Below, piece after piece: positions 57,507 to 64,000 of a stretch of 64,000 nucleotides of DNA. Source of the stretch: Ardenticatenaceae bacterium (GTDB lineage: Bacteria; Chloroflexota; Anaerolineae; Promineifilales; Promineifilaceae); the NCBI GenBank assembly GCA_020634455.1, contig JACKBQ010000001.1:3782001-3846000 (forward strand), given 5' to 3'. Below the pieces are notes generated by a model. The model did not search any database, was not told the DNA's origin, and saw only the letters and a program-made list of their open reading frames with translations. The position numbers and the translations under genes are program-made. Within the stretch, counting starts at the first letter, position 1; every line of letters starts with the position of its first letter.

Positions 57507-59687
57507 TTATCGTAGTTCGTACAGCTGGTAATCACCCCAATCGGCGACGAGTTGGAGGTGGGTGGCGGTGAGATCGTCCATGAGGTGGATGTTTTGCGGC
57601 GAAATCCAGTCCATTTGCTGCTCGCGCACAAATTCATAGCCCGTTTCAAACAAGAGCACGTGCGTGATGCCCTCGCTGCGCCACGCCTGGGCGATGCCAT
57701 CTGCATCGTTATGTAAATATTCCAGGTGGGCCAGCGTGTCCAAAATGGAGTCGGGACGGCAATCGCGATCGCAATAGTAGCTGCGCGGTTCGTATAAAAA
57801 GAGGACGACGGCGTCGGCTGGGGTTTGTTCGTTGATGCCCTGCATAGCGGTGTAGTGGCTGCCTAGCCAGTGGGTGAGAATCTCGTCCCGGCTGGCGCTG
57901 CCTGCGACGTAGGTAAGCGGCACGCCGGGCAGCCAGTTGAGCAGTTGGCCAACCAGGTTGAAGGCGAGGGCGAGGATGATCACCAAGCGCACAAAGCGGC
58001 GCAGCGAAAATTGAGGGTGATCCCAGCGGGCCAAATCGTCGAAAATCCAGGCAATGACTGGGCTGAGGGCGACAAAGGCGGGCAGCAGCAGGCGGCTCTG
58101 CCACAGCCCAGCGGAGAAGATGACCCCGATGGCCCAGAAGATGTATTGAGCTAAAACGAAAATGAGCAGGAGGTTGAACGGCCGTTCCCTACCCCCATCT
58201 CTCTTTTTATAAAACGCATAAAAAATAATTGCTGGCAAAAAAATCAAAAACAGCGGCCCCGGCTGGCCGTCCTGGCTGGCATCGTTGAGGCCCAGGATCA
58301 GGTCGTGGGGCAGGCGCAGCAAGGCAATCGGGTTGAAGCCGAGGCCGGTGCCGGTGCCTGCGTAGGCGGCGGCGCGGAAATCGTCCCAAAACTGGCCGCC
58401 AAAGACGAACGGGTAGACCGGGTTGCCCGTGAACGCCCAATTTTTGAGGTACCAGGGCAGCGCGATGAGGGTAGTGGCTACGGTTAAGATGAGGAGTGGT
58501 TTGACGATGAGCAGGGGGGCAGGGGGGCGGGGGAGCGGGGGGGATTTTTGGTTTTTTTGTTGCCAGAAGTGCCAGGTGACTGTGCCTGCGAGGAGTAGCG
58601 GGGTGACGAAGCTGGTGTATTTGAGCCCCATCGCCAGCCCGGCAAAGACGCCGCTGAGGACGAGCCAGTTGGACTGCTTGTGTTGCCGCCAGCGCAGGAT
58701 GGCGACGAGGGCTGCCACCTGGTAGAACGCCAGCGGCAGATCGTTGTACGCCTGCGCCCCCAGGTTGAGCACCATCGGCATGGAGATCAGGATAAAAACG
58801 GCAGTCCAGCCATTTTTATTGGCCACAGAGGACACAGAGATTTTAGAGAAATCCTCTTTTTCCTCTGTGCCCTCTGTGGCAAAAAATCTGGTTGAAATGA
58901 GATAAACCAAGGCCATGAGCCAGGGGATGAAGCTGAAGTGTAATAATTTTGCGGCAATATCCCCACGCAGGCCCAGCGCCAGGGTGAAAAGCATCTCGAA
59001 CAGGGCGGGGAAGCTGAGGTGGGGAATGTCTATGCCGCCGACGATGCGACCCGCTTCCAGGTAGAGCTTGGGGCCTTTGAGATGGTAGAAGAGGCCGTCC
59101 CAATCGGTGGGGGGCAGCAGGGCGAGGATGAGGGCGAGGCCAAGGACGATGAGCAGGTAGAGGGTGATGCCGGGTGAAGGGAAGTTTAACCGCAAAGAGC
59201 GCGGAGGACGCGGAGAATTTTTATTATCCGCAGATTTCGCAGATTTGCGCAGATTTTTTATATGTTTAAGTAGTTGCCAGAGGGTGAAGACAAGGGCGAC
59301 GGCCATTGTGGCCCAGAAGGCGGTGGGGGTGAATGCGCCGATGAGTCCGAGGAGGAAAATCCAGAGTCCCAATATGCCGAAGCCGAGACCCGTGCCGAAA
59401 ACGGCCGTTTCCAACCCATCCATCTTTATATTGGTGTAACTGAGTATTTCTGTGCCAATTCCCCACGCGGCGAGGTTGATGAGAACGGCCGTTCCCACAT
59501 CCAGCAGCGAGCGCCCCACCGACGACCAGGCAAAATCGAGTGAGAGCCAGGTAGATGGATTTTCCAACAGCGCCATCAACTGCGGCACGCTGAACGGCTT
59601 TTGCACCACATAATAGGCGCTCAGTCCGTAAAATAGCCACAAAACAAAGAGGAAAATGAGGCTCCACTTGAGCCTGGAATCACGCAT
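57507..59687 (-). CDS. polytopic membrane glycosyltransferase (PMT/ArnT-like)
   Basis: A 726-residue protein with about a dozen membrane helices. The loop with PTDWDGLFYHLKGPKLYLEAG resembles the first outside loop of dolichyl-phosphate-sugar-dependent (GT-C) transferases. The C-terminal domain of about 120 residues faces outside (DAVVLFLYEPRSYYCDRDC). Two stretches are encoded by dispersed inverted repeats: residues about 144-166 (KNLRKSAKSADNKNSPRPP) and about 269-289 (ATEGTEEKEDFSKISVSSVA). Both fall in loops. Start ATG 59687 lies seven bases behind a TATGAT box with no ribosome binding site. A truncated copy of its 5' end lies at 60101-60220. With the GT87-like protein it probably glycosylates lipids or surface proteins. 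Confidence 0.83.
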   Translation of the reverse strand: MRDSRLKWSLIFLFVLWLFYGLSAYYVVQKPFSVPQLMALLENPSTWLSLDFAWSSVGRSLLDVGTAVLINLAAWGIGTEILSYTNIKMDGLETAVFGTGLGFGILGLWIFLLGLIGAFTPTAFWATMAVALVFTLWQLLKHIKNLRKSAKSADNKNSPRPPRSLRLNFPSPGITLYLLIVLGLALILALLPPTDWDGLFYHLKGPKLYLEAGRIVGGIDIPHLSFPALFEMLFTLALGLRGDIAAKLLHFSFIPWLMALVYLISTRFFATEGTEEKEDFSKISVSSVANKNGWTAVFILISMPMVLNLGAQAYNDLPLAFYQVAALVAILRWRQHKQSNWLVLSGVFAGLAMGLKYTSFVTPLLLAGTVTWHFWQQKNQKSPPLPRPPAPLLIVKPLLILTVATTLIALPWYLKNWAFTGNPVYPFVFGGQFWDDFRAAAYAGTGTGLGFNPIALLRLPHDLILGLNDASQDGQPGPLFLIFLPAIIFYAFYKKRDGGRERPFNLLLIFVLAQYIFWAIGVIFSAGLWQSRLLLPAFVALSPVIAWIFDDLARWDHPQFSLRRFVRLVIILALAFNLVGQLLNWLPGVPLTYVAGSASRDEILTHWLGSHYTAMQGINEQTPADAVVLFLYEPRSYYCDRDCRPDSILDTLAHLEYLHNDADGIAQAWRSEGITHVLLFETGYEFVREQQMDWISPQNIHLMDDLTATHLQLVADWGDYQLYELR
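58821..58880. repeat. CACAGAG-family inverted repeat inside a coding sequence
   Basis: GGCCACAGAGGACACAGAGA pairs with TCCTCTGTGCCCTCTGTGGC. It lies in frame in the PMT-like gene, encoding about 20 charged loop residues. The same element is intergenic at 17383 and 45924. Confidence 0.85.
59190..59256. repeat. second inverted-repeat element inside the same coding sequence
   Basis: CCGCAAAGAGCGCGGAGGACGC and ATCCGCAGATTTCGCAGATT are pieces of the families at 45924 and 48312. It encodes about 22 residues of a cytoplasmic loop in frame. Confidence 0.75.
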
Positions 59688-59694
59688 GGGCTAA

Positions 59695-59700
59695 ATCATA
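59695..59700 (-). promoter_or_regulatory. -10 box TATGAT, leaderless start of PMT-like gene
   Basis: On the minus strand TATGAT ends seven bases before the ATG at 59687; no ribosome binding site. Confidence 0.45.
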
Positions 59701-59735
59701 CGTATCTTGGGGGTTTGACACAAGAACCGGTTTTC

Positions 59736-60101
59736 CTAACCTGGCTTGGACTGGGGAGGTTCGATTGTTTGCCACACATACCGATACCAAAAGATAGGCA
59801 TGGCAACAATATTGCCAACGATAAGCGCTAATGTCCAAAACGGCCGTTCTTTTGTGGACACATGGTTCGTTTTATGGAGATAGGCCAGATAAAAAACAAG
59901 TGTAGCCATATTCCATATGGTTAAGATGGTTCCCCATAGCAACATTCGGTCGACATGTGACCTTATGGCGTTGGCAGTAACGGATGGGTTGTCAAATAAA
60001 TTGTTTCCAAGGCGGTGCATAAAAAAGCTGATGAAGATTGGCGCGACTGTTATGACAAGCAGGCTGAGAGCCAGTATTCGTTTGGATGTGATTGATCTCA
60101 T
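59736..60101 (-). CDS. small membrane protein, 121 aa, hypothetical
   Basis: A 121-residue protein with three membrane helices (ILALSLLVITVAPIFISFF, LLWGTILTIWNMATLVFYLAY and FWTLALIVGNIVAMPIFWY). No family is recognised. It sits between a full membrane glycosyltransferase gene and a truncated copy of that gene's 5' end, so it was probably inserted at, or carried with, a local duplication. AAGGTGATTT before ATG 60101 provides a ribosome binding site. The truncated upstream frame ends with TGA overlapping this ATG, so translation may be coupled. Confidence 0.6.
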   Translation of the reverse strand: MRSITSKRILALSLLVITVAPIFISFFMHRLGNNLFDNPSVTANAIRSHVDRMLLWGTILTIWNMATLVFYLAYLHKTNHVSTKERPFWTLALIVGNIVAMPIFWYRYVWQTIEPPQSKPG

Positions 60102-60220
60102 AAATCACCTTCTGCCAAGGATGGAAAAAATTTGGTATTGCGAGCGGAGGCACTTAGTCCGTAAAACAACCACAAAACAAAGAGAAAAATGAGGCCCCAC
60201 TTGAGTTTAGAATCGCGCAT
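60098..60220 (-). pseudogene. truncated duplicate of the PMT-like gene 5' end
   Basis: From ATG 60220 the minus strand reads MRDSKLKWGLIFLFVLWLFY then GLSAS, nearly the same as the first 25 residues of the gene starting at 59687 (MRDSRLKWSLIFLFVLWLFY). It then diverges and stops at TGA 60098-60100, overlapping the start of the 121-residue protein gene. The similarity also covers the upstream leader (a TATCAT or TATGAT box and the shared CACAAGAACC stretch). It is a remnant of a partial tandem duplication and could now work as a 40-codon leader peptide. Confidence 0.75.
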
Positions 60221-60495
60221 GAGGAAATGATACGGCCGTTACCCGTTCTGCACAAGAACCGCTTTTCTTAATTTCTTAAAAGAACTTTAAAACGACATTT
60301 TATGGAGACGCAAAAAAGGGATGTCAAAACAGGTGCGTTTATAATAAAATTATCACAAGGTAATTGCATTCTGTTTAACCAAATAATACTTTCAGCAAAT
60401 AGTCGTTGTCCCATCCAGCTTTCAGTCGTATGGTTTTTGTGCGCTTTTTAACGGATGTTTCCGGACGAATTATTCCACTAATCACCGAATTACAC

Positions 60496-62706
60496 ATGAC
60501 TAACCATCTCACCGATCCGCTCATTGGCCAGCAGCTAGACGAATACGAACTGATTTCGCTCCTGGGGCGGGGTGGCATGGCGGGCGTCTATTTGGGGCGA
60601 GACGGCCGTTTGCAGCGAGACGTGGCCATCAAAGTTATTGACGCCGTGCACCGCTCCGATGAAGAGTATCGCGCCCGTTTTGAGCGAGAAGCGCAGGCGA
60701 TTGCCCAGCTAGAGCATCCCCACATCGTGCGGCTGTACCGCTACGGCGAGGTGTCTGGCCTCTTTTACATGGCCATGCAGTACATCCCCGGCCAGGATTT
60801 GCGCAGCTATCTGGACGATTTGCGGGCGCGGGAGGAGTGGCTACCCGCGTTGGAGGCGGCGCGGCTCATCCGCGAGCTGTGCGGGGCGCTGGATTACGCC
60901 CACAGCAAAGGCATCATCCATCGGGACGTCAAGCCGTCCAACATCATGCTGGATGCGGAAAAGCGTTCTTACCTCACCGATTTTGGCTTGGCCTGGCTGG
61001 CGGGCAGCGACACCAAAGGCGAGATTTTTGGTTCGCCCCACTACCTGGCTCCGGAGCAGGCGATTAGTTCTGCCGGGGTGGTGCCGCAAAGCGATTTGTA
61101 CGCCGTGGGCGTGATTTTGTACCAGATGTTTACCGGGCAACGGCCGTTTGAAGGTGCCGAACCGCTGGAAATTGCCCTCAAACAGATGAGCGACACGCCG
61201 CCAGACCCCCGCGAAATCCGACCCGAATTGAGTTCGGCGCTCGCTGCTGTCATTCTTAAAGCATTAGCCAAAGAGCCAGGAGATCGGTTTGCCAACGGGA
61301 ATTTGCTGGCAACGGCCGTTGAGCAAGCGATCCAGCAGCCCCATCAGACCGATTTTGCTCTGCCGCGCATCCAACCAGCCGCTCCGCTGGTCGCCCCCGC
61401 GCCTGTGACCCCGCCGCCCCCGCCACCTGCGGTTGCCGGACCGCCGCTCTCCCGGACGCCGCGCACTTTGCCGCCGCCGCCCGCCGCCGTGGCGATGGGT
61501 CAGGCGCAGCAGACCGTCACCCCGCCGCCGCCCAAGCAGGAAAAAGCGCCGCAAAATAACGGCCGTTCCTGCCTCTTCGTCTCGCTTTTCTTTCTCATTA
61601 TTTTGGCCGTAGCTATTGCTGGGGGCTGGTTTTTTGTTTGGGAAGGGCGCACGTTTGGCGATTTGACCTATCTGGCGCAAAATGGCAGCTATCCGCCGAC
61701 GGCTACCGTTTCCAGCACGCCCACCTTGCCGCCAACAGAGACGGAAACGGCCGTACCGACAGAACCGGCCGTAAGTGAGATTTTGGTAGAAACGGCCGTA
61801 ACAACTCCCACCAACTCTCCAACGCCACAGCCCAGCGCCGCGCCGACCGTGACCCCAACAAGCACATCAACGCCCACGGTCACGGCTACCAGTCCGCCTA
61901 CCCCCACACCTTTGGCAATCACGACGCGCGAGGCAGACGGAATGCCCCAGGTGCTCATCCCCGCCACCACCTTCCTGATGGGCGCACGGGACGACGACGA
62001 ACTGGCCGAACCGGATGAACGCTCTCGCCACGAAGTCACGCTCGACGCCTTCGCCATTGATTTGTACGAAGTGAGCGTGGCCCAATACGCCGCCTTCCTC
62101 AACACGCTGGGCAACTACGTGGCCACCTGCAACAACTTCACCTGCCTCTCTACCCGCTTCGAAACCACGCGCAGCTACCTCACCGACAACACCAGTGGTT
62201 ACGTGCCGCTGGAAGGATTTGCCGACTACCCGATCAACAGCGTGAGCTGGCACGGGGCCAGTGCGTACTGCGAATGGGTGGGCGGGCGGCTGCCCACCGA
62301 AGCGGAATGGGAATTGGCGGCGACGGGTGGAGACGGCCGTTTCTACCCCTGGGGCGACAATTTAGAAAATGATGACGGCATGACCCCCGCTGTCTTTGCC
62401 GGAACCTTCAACAATCTCCAACCCGTCAACAGCCTGCCCGAAGGCACCAGCCCGTTTGGCCTGCACCACATGGCGGGCAACGTCTGGGAATGGGTGGCCG
62501 ATGGCTACGACGCCATTTACTACGATCGCTCCCCTACCACCAACCCCACCGGGGCCGATGTGGGCACCACCGGCGACTACGTCCTGCGCGGCGGCGGCTA
62601 CGACAGCCCCGCCGAAGAAATCCGCACCAATAACCGTGCCAGCCAGCGCGCCCCCGAATTCCGCCAAAACCCCAGCGTCGGCTTCCGCTGCGTCACCGAA
62701 CCCTAA
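60496..62706 (+). CDS. Ser/Thr kinase with C-terminal FGE-sulfatase domain
   Basis: A 736-residue membrane kinase. The kinase domain (about 15-280) is intact: LGRGGMAGVYLG, VAIKVI, HRDVKPSN (about 145), DFGLAWL. A Pro-rich linker leads to a membrane helix at about 358-381 (CLFVSLFFLIILAVAIAGGW). A Thr/Pro-rich stretch outside follows, then a formylglycine-generating-enzyme-like domain (about 479-736) with PINSVSWHGASAYCEWVGGR, LPTEAEWELAA, NVWEWVADGY and SVGFRCV. In many such fusions the FGE domain lacks the redox cysteines and binds ligands; here Cys occur in EYCEWVGG-like and FRCV positions only, so FGE catalysis is doubtful. ATG 60496 is preferred to earlier in-frame starts. Confidence 0.9.
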   Translation: MTNHLTDPLIGQQLDEYELISLLGRGGMAGVYLGRDGRLQRDVAIKVIDAVHRSDEEYRARFEREAQAIAQLEHPHIVRLYRYGEVSGLFYMAMQYIPGQDLRSYLDDLRAREEWLPALEAARLIRELCGALDYAHSKGIIHRDVKPSNIMLDAEKRSYLTDFGLAWLAGSDTKGEIFGSPHYLAPEQAISSAGVVPQSDLYAVGVILYQMFTGQRPFEGAEPLEIALKQMSDTPPDPREIRPELSSALAAVILKALAKEPGDRFANGNLLATAVEQAIQQPHQTDFALPRIQPAAPLVAPAPVTPPPPPPAVAGPPLSRTPRTLPPPPAAVAMGQAQQTVTPPPPKQEKAPQNNGRSCLFVSLFFLIILAVAIAGGWFFVWEGRTFGDLTYLAQNGSYPPTATVSSTPTLPPTETETAVPTEPAVSEILVETAVTTPTNSPTPQPSAAPTVTPTSTSTPTVTATSPPTPTPLAITTREADGMPQVLIPATTFLMGARDDDELAEPDERSRHEVTLDAFAIDLYEVSVAQYAAFLNTLGNYVATCNNFTCLSTRFETTRSYLTDNTSGYVPLEGFADYPINSVSWHGASAYCEWVGGRLPTEAEWELAATGGDGRFYPWGDNLENDDGMTPAVFAGTFNNLQPVNSLPEGTSPFGLHHMAGNVWEWVADGYDAIYYDRSPTTNPTGADVGTTGDYVLRGGGYDSPAEEIRTNNRASQRAPEFRQNPSVGFRCVTEP

Positions 62707-62729
62707 ATCAGCTTGCCACCCCTCCCGCG

Positions 62730-62832
62730 CCTCGTTCCACGCTCCGCGTGGAATGAAGCTCGGGACGCTCCAGCGTCCCCTGCAAGGCGCAGAGCGCCGC
62801 TCCCTGCATTCCCACACCGAGCGTGGCAACGA
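62730..62832. repeat. inverted-repeat element, TTCCACGCTCCGCGTGGAA family
   Basis: Contains several nested palindromes: TTCCACGCTCCGCGTGGAA, GGGACGCTCCAGCGTCCC and GGCGCAGAGCGCC. The ends CTCGTT and AACGAG are also paired. Confidence 0.8.
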
Positions 62833-62852
62833 GAAGAAACCACCTTGATTTT

Positions 62853-62956
62853 GTCATTCTGAATGGAGCGCAGCGAAATGAAGAATCCCGCCCAACTTGG
62901 CAGGGATGCTTCGCTTCAGCCTGCCCTGAGCGAAGTCGAATGGGTTCAGCATGACA
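62853..62956. repeat. inverted-repeat element, GTCATTCTGAATG family
   Basis: GTCATTCTGAATGGAGCGCAGC at the left and GGTTCAGCATGACAA at the right, with CCTGCCCTGAGCGAAGTCGA inside. Same family as 37107-37222. Confidence 0.85.
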
Positions 62957-62958
62957 AT

Positions 62959-63600
62959 TTATGCTTGGAAGTTGGTCCCAAACTGAATTTGGTAAATGGC
63001 AATGCCAAAGGCGACGGCGACATTGAGGGAGTTTTTGACGCCGCTCATCGGCAGGACAAAAATTTGGTCGGCCAGGGCTACAATTTCGGGGTCTACGCCC
63101 ACTTTTTCATTGCCGATGACGAGCAGGATGGGTTGGTTGGCTGGCTGTGGCAGCGGGGTGGTGAAGAGATTTGTGCCCCCTTCCTCCAATACCCAAATTT
63201 TATACCCTTCCGACTTGAGCTGCTGCACGGCGTGTACGCTGTTGCGATGCTGTGTCCAGGGCAGGGCGCTCTCCGCACCGAGGGCGGTTTTGGCCAGCTT
63301 GGGATGCGTCGGCGGGGCGGTGATGCCGCCCACATGCAGATGAACCACGCCTGCGCCATCGGCGGTGCGCATGATGGCCCCCACGTTGTACAAACTGCGA
63401 ATGTTGTCTAGCAGTAGCGATAACTGCGTGTAGCGAGCAGGTGTGGTGAGCTGTGGTGTGCCGCTAGCGTGTGGCGTAGTGATCAGCGCCGTCGGTTCGC
63501 CGCAGTGAGGGCAGCGTGCCCCCGCCTTATCCCCCACCGCCACCGGAAAGCGAAACTGGCACTCTGCCGCTGCGCACTGCCGGATTTCATACCGCTGCAT
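62959..63600 (-). CDS. SpoU/TrmH-family RNA 2'-O-methyltransferase with zinc finger
   Basis: A 213-residue protein. The N-terminus (about 1-45) has cysteines in QCAAAECQFRF and RCPHCGEP, a zinc finger not found in standard TrmH. The SPOUT knot then shows motif 1 LLDNIRSLYNVGAIMRTADG, motif 2 LVIGNEKVGVDP and motif 3 LPMSGVKNSLNVAVAFGI, the full SpoU set. It methylates a ribose 2'-OH in tRNA or rRNA. The start at ATG 63600 lies inside the end of the gluconokinase gene (14-base overlap), so the two are probably co-transcribed. Confidence 0.9.
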   Translation of the reverse strand: MQRYEIRQCAAAECQFRFPVAVGDKAGARCPHCGEPTALITTPHASGTPQLTTPARYTQLSLLLDNIRSLYNVGAIMRTADGAGVVHLHVGGITAPPTHPKLAKTALGAESALPWTQHRNSVHAVQQLKSEGYKIWVLEEGGTNLFTTPLPQPANQPILLVIGNEKVGVDPEIVALADQIFVLPMSGVKNSLNVAVAFGIAIYQIQFGTNFQA

Positions 63601-64000
63601 CCGCCCCTCGCTTGTTGAGAGCCGCCAAAATGTCCAGCACCAGCGCCGCGACGGGGCGCTCAATGTCCAAAACCATAGCGTTGTTTGGCGATTCTAGCGT
63701 GTCGAACTGGCTTTGCAGCAGGTCGGGCGGCATGAAATGGTTGCGCTGGGCCATCCGCTGCAAGATTTGCTCGTAGCTGCCGTGCAGATGCACCAGCAGC
63801 ACCTCCGGCCGGTCGCAGCCGAGCGTTTGGCGGTAGCTGGCCTTCAGCGCGGAGGTGGCTAAAATGGCGTCTTTTCCTGCATCCAGATGTTCGTCAATGA
63901 GCTGGCGCAGGCGGGCCAGCCAGGGGGTGCGGTCCGCGTCGTTGAGGGGCAGGCCAGAGGCCATTTTGGCCACGTTTTCGGGTGGATGAAAGTCGTCGCC
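63587..64000 (-). CDS. gntK: gluconokinase, C-terminal part
   Basis: The frame enters from the right edge of the window and lacks the N-terminal P-loop. The visible 137 residues contain DDFHPPENVAKMASGLPLNDADRTPWL, VLLVHLHGSYEQILQRMAQR, and HFMPPDLLQSQFDTLE, all highly typical of gluconokinase, which makes 6-phosphogluconate from gluconate and ATP. It overlaps the SpoU gene by 14 bases, suggesting an operon whose first gene starts beyond the window. Confidence 0.92.
   Translation of the reverse strand, partial: GDDFHPPENVAKMASGLPLNDADRTPWLARLRQLIDEHLDAGKDAILATSALKASYRQTLGCDRPEVLLVHLHGSYEQILQRMAQRNHFMPPDLLQSQFDTLESPNNAMVLDIERPVAALVLDILAALNKRGADAAV

Overview
The window looks like chromosomal DNA of a bacterium of the phylum Chloroflexota, probably Anaerolineae-like. 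This placement is inference from gene content: a BTAD/NB-ARC/TPR regulator, Ser/Thr kinases fused to sensory or FGE-sulfatase domains, Thr/Pro-rich linkers on exported proteins, DUF5667 and FecR proteins paired with sigma factors, an archaeal-type mevalonate operon, and a CP-ATP-grasp/alpha-E/transglutaminase operon. No rRNA, tRNA, CRISPR array, transposase or phage gene was seen. Base composition appears mid-50s % GC and fairly even.

Layout: 1-8080 holds the tail of a cyclase-family hydrolase, a large BTAD regulator, a HEIGH-motif putative metallopeptidase and an orphan form-II CoxL-like molybdoenzyme subunit. 8375-12651 is an upper mevalonate operon: class II HMG-CoA reductase, archaeal-type HMG-CoA synthase, a thiolase-fold protein with altered catalytic residues, and a DUF35 Zn-ribbon/OB-fold protein. 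12813-19564 mixes three 16S rRNA methyltransferases (an ArmA/FmrO-like one, RsmE and RsmI) with two phosphofructokinases (a fused double-domain one resembling animal PFK and a PPi-type one) and a Phd/VapC toxin-antitoxin pair. 19681-30694 carries a helicase with membrane segments, the CP-ATP-grasp operon, a pentameric ligand-gated ion channel homologue, a GrdB-family gene with an in-frame TGA that is probably selenocysteine, a GT2 glycosyltransferase, an alkyltransferase-like protein and a lone receiver protein.

30888-35056 holds an Asn/Asp-rich repeat lipoprotein, an ECF sigma factor, a DUF5667 protein with a similar Asn/Asp-rich tail, and two zinc-ribbon proteins. 35242-48259 is mostly metabolic and housekeeping (glutaryl-CoA dehydrogenase, MenB, S1C protease, the MoxR/DUF58/VWA operon, a DUF6883/DUF4926 pair, an APH-family kinase, a URO-D-family protein, adenosine deaminase). 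48411-64000 has a kinase-CHASE2-degenerate cyclase fusion, a sigma/FecR pair, an NmrA-like protein, a HEAT protein with two membrane glycosyltransferases, a truncated duplicate of one of their 5' ends, a kinase-FGE fusion, a SpoU methyltransferase and the end of gluconokinase.

Two window-wide signals stand out. The palindromic octamer ACGGCCGT occurs about 106 times by hand count, in all three reading frames and in spacers. It resembles a highly iterated palindrome such as HIP1 of cyanobacteria, but with a different sequence. Second, many intergenic gaps are filled by short inverted-repeat elements of several families, and at least three copies lie in frame inside coding sequences.
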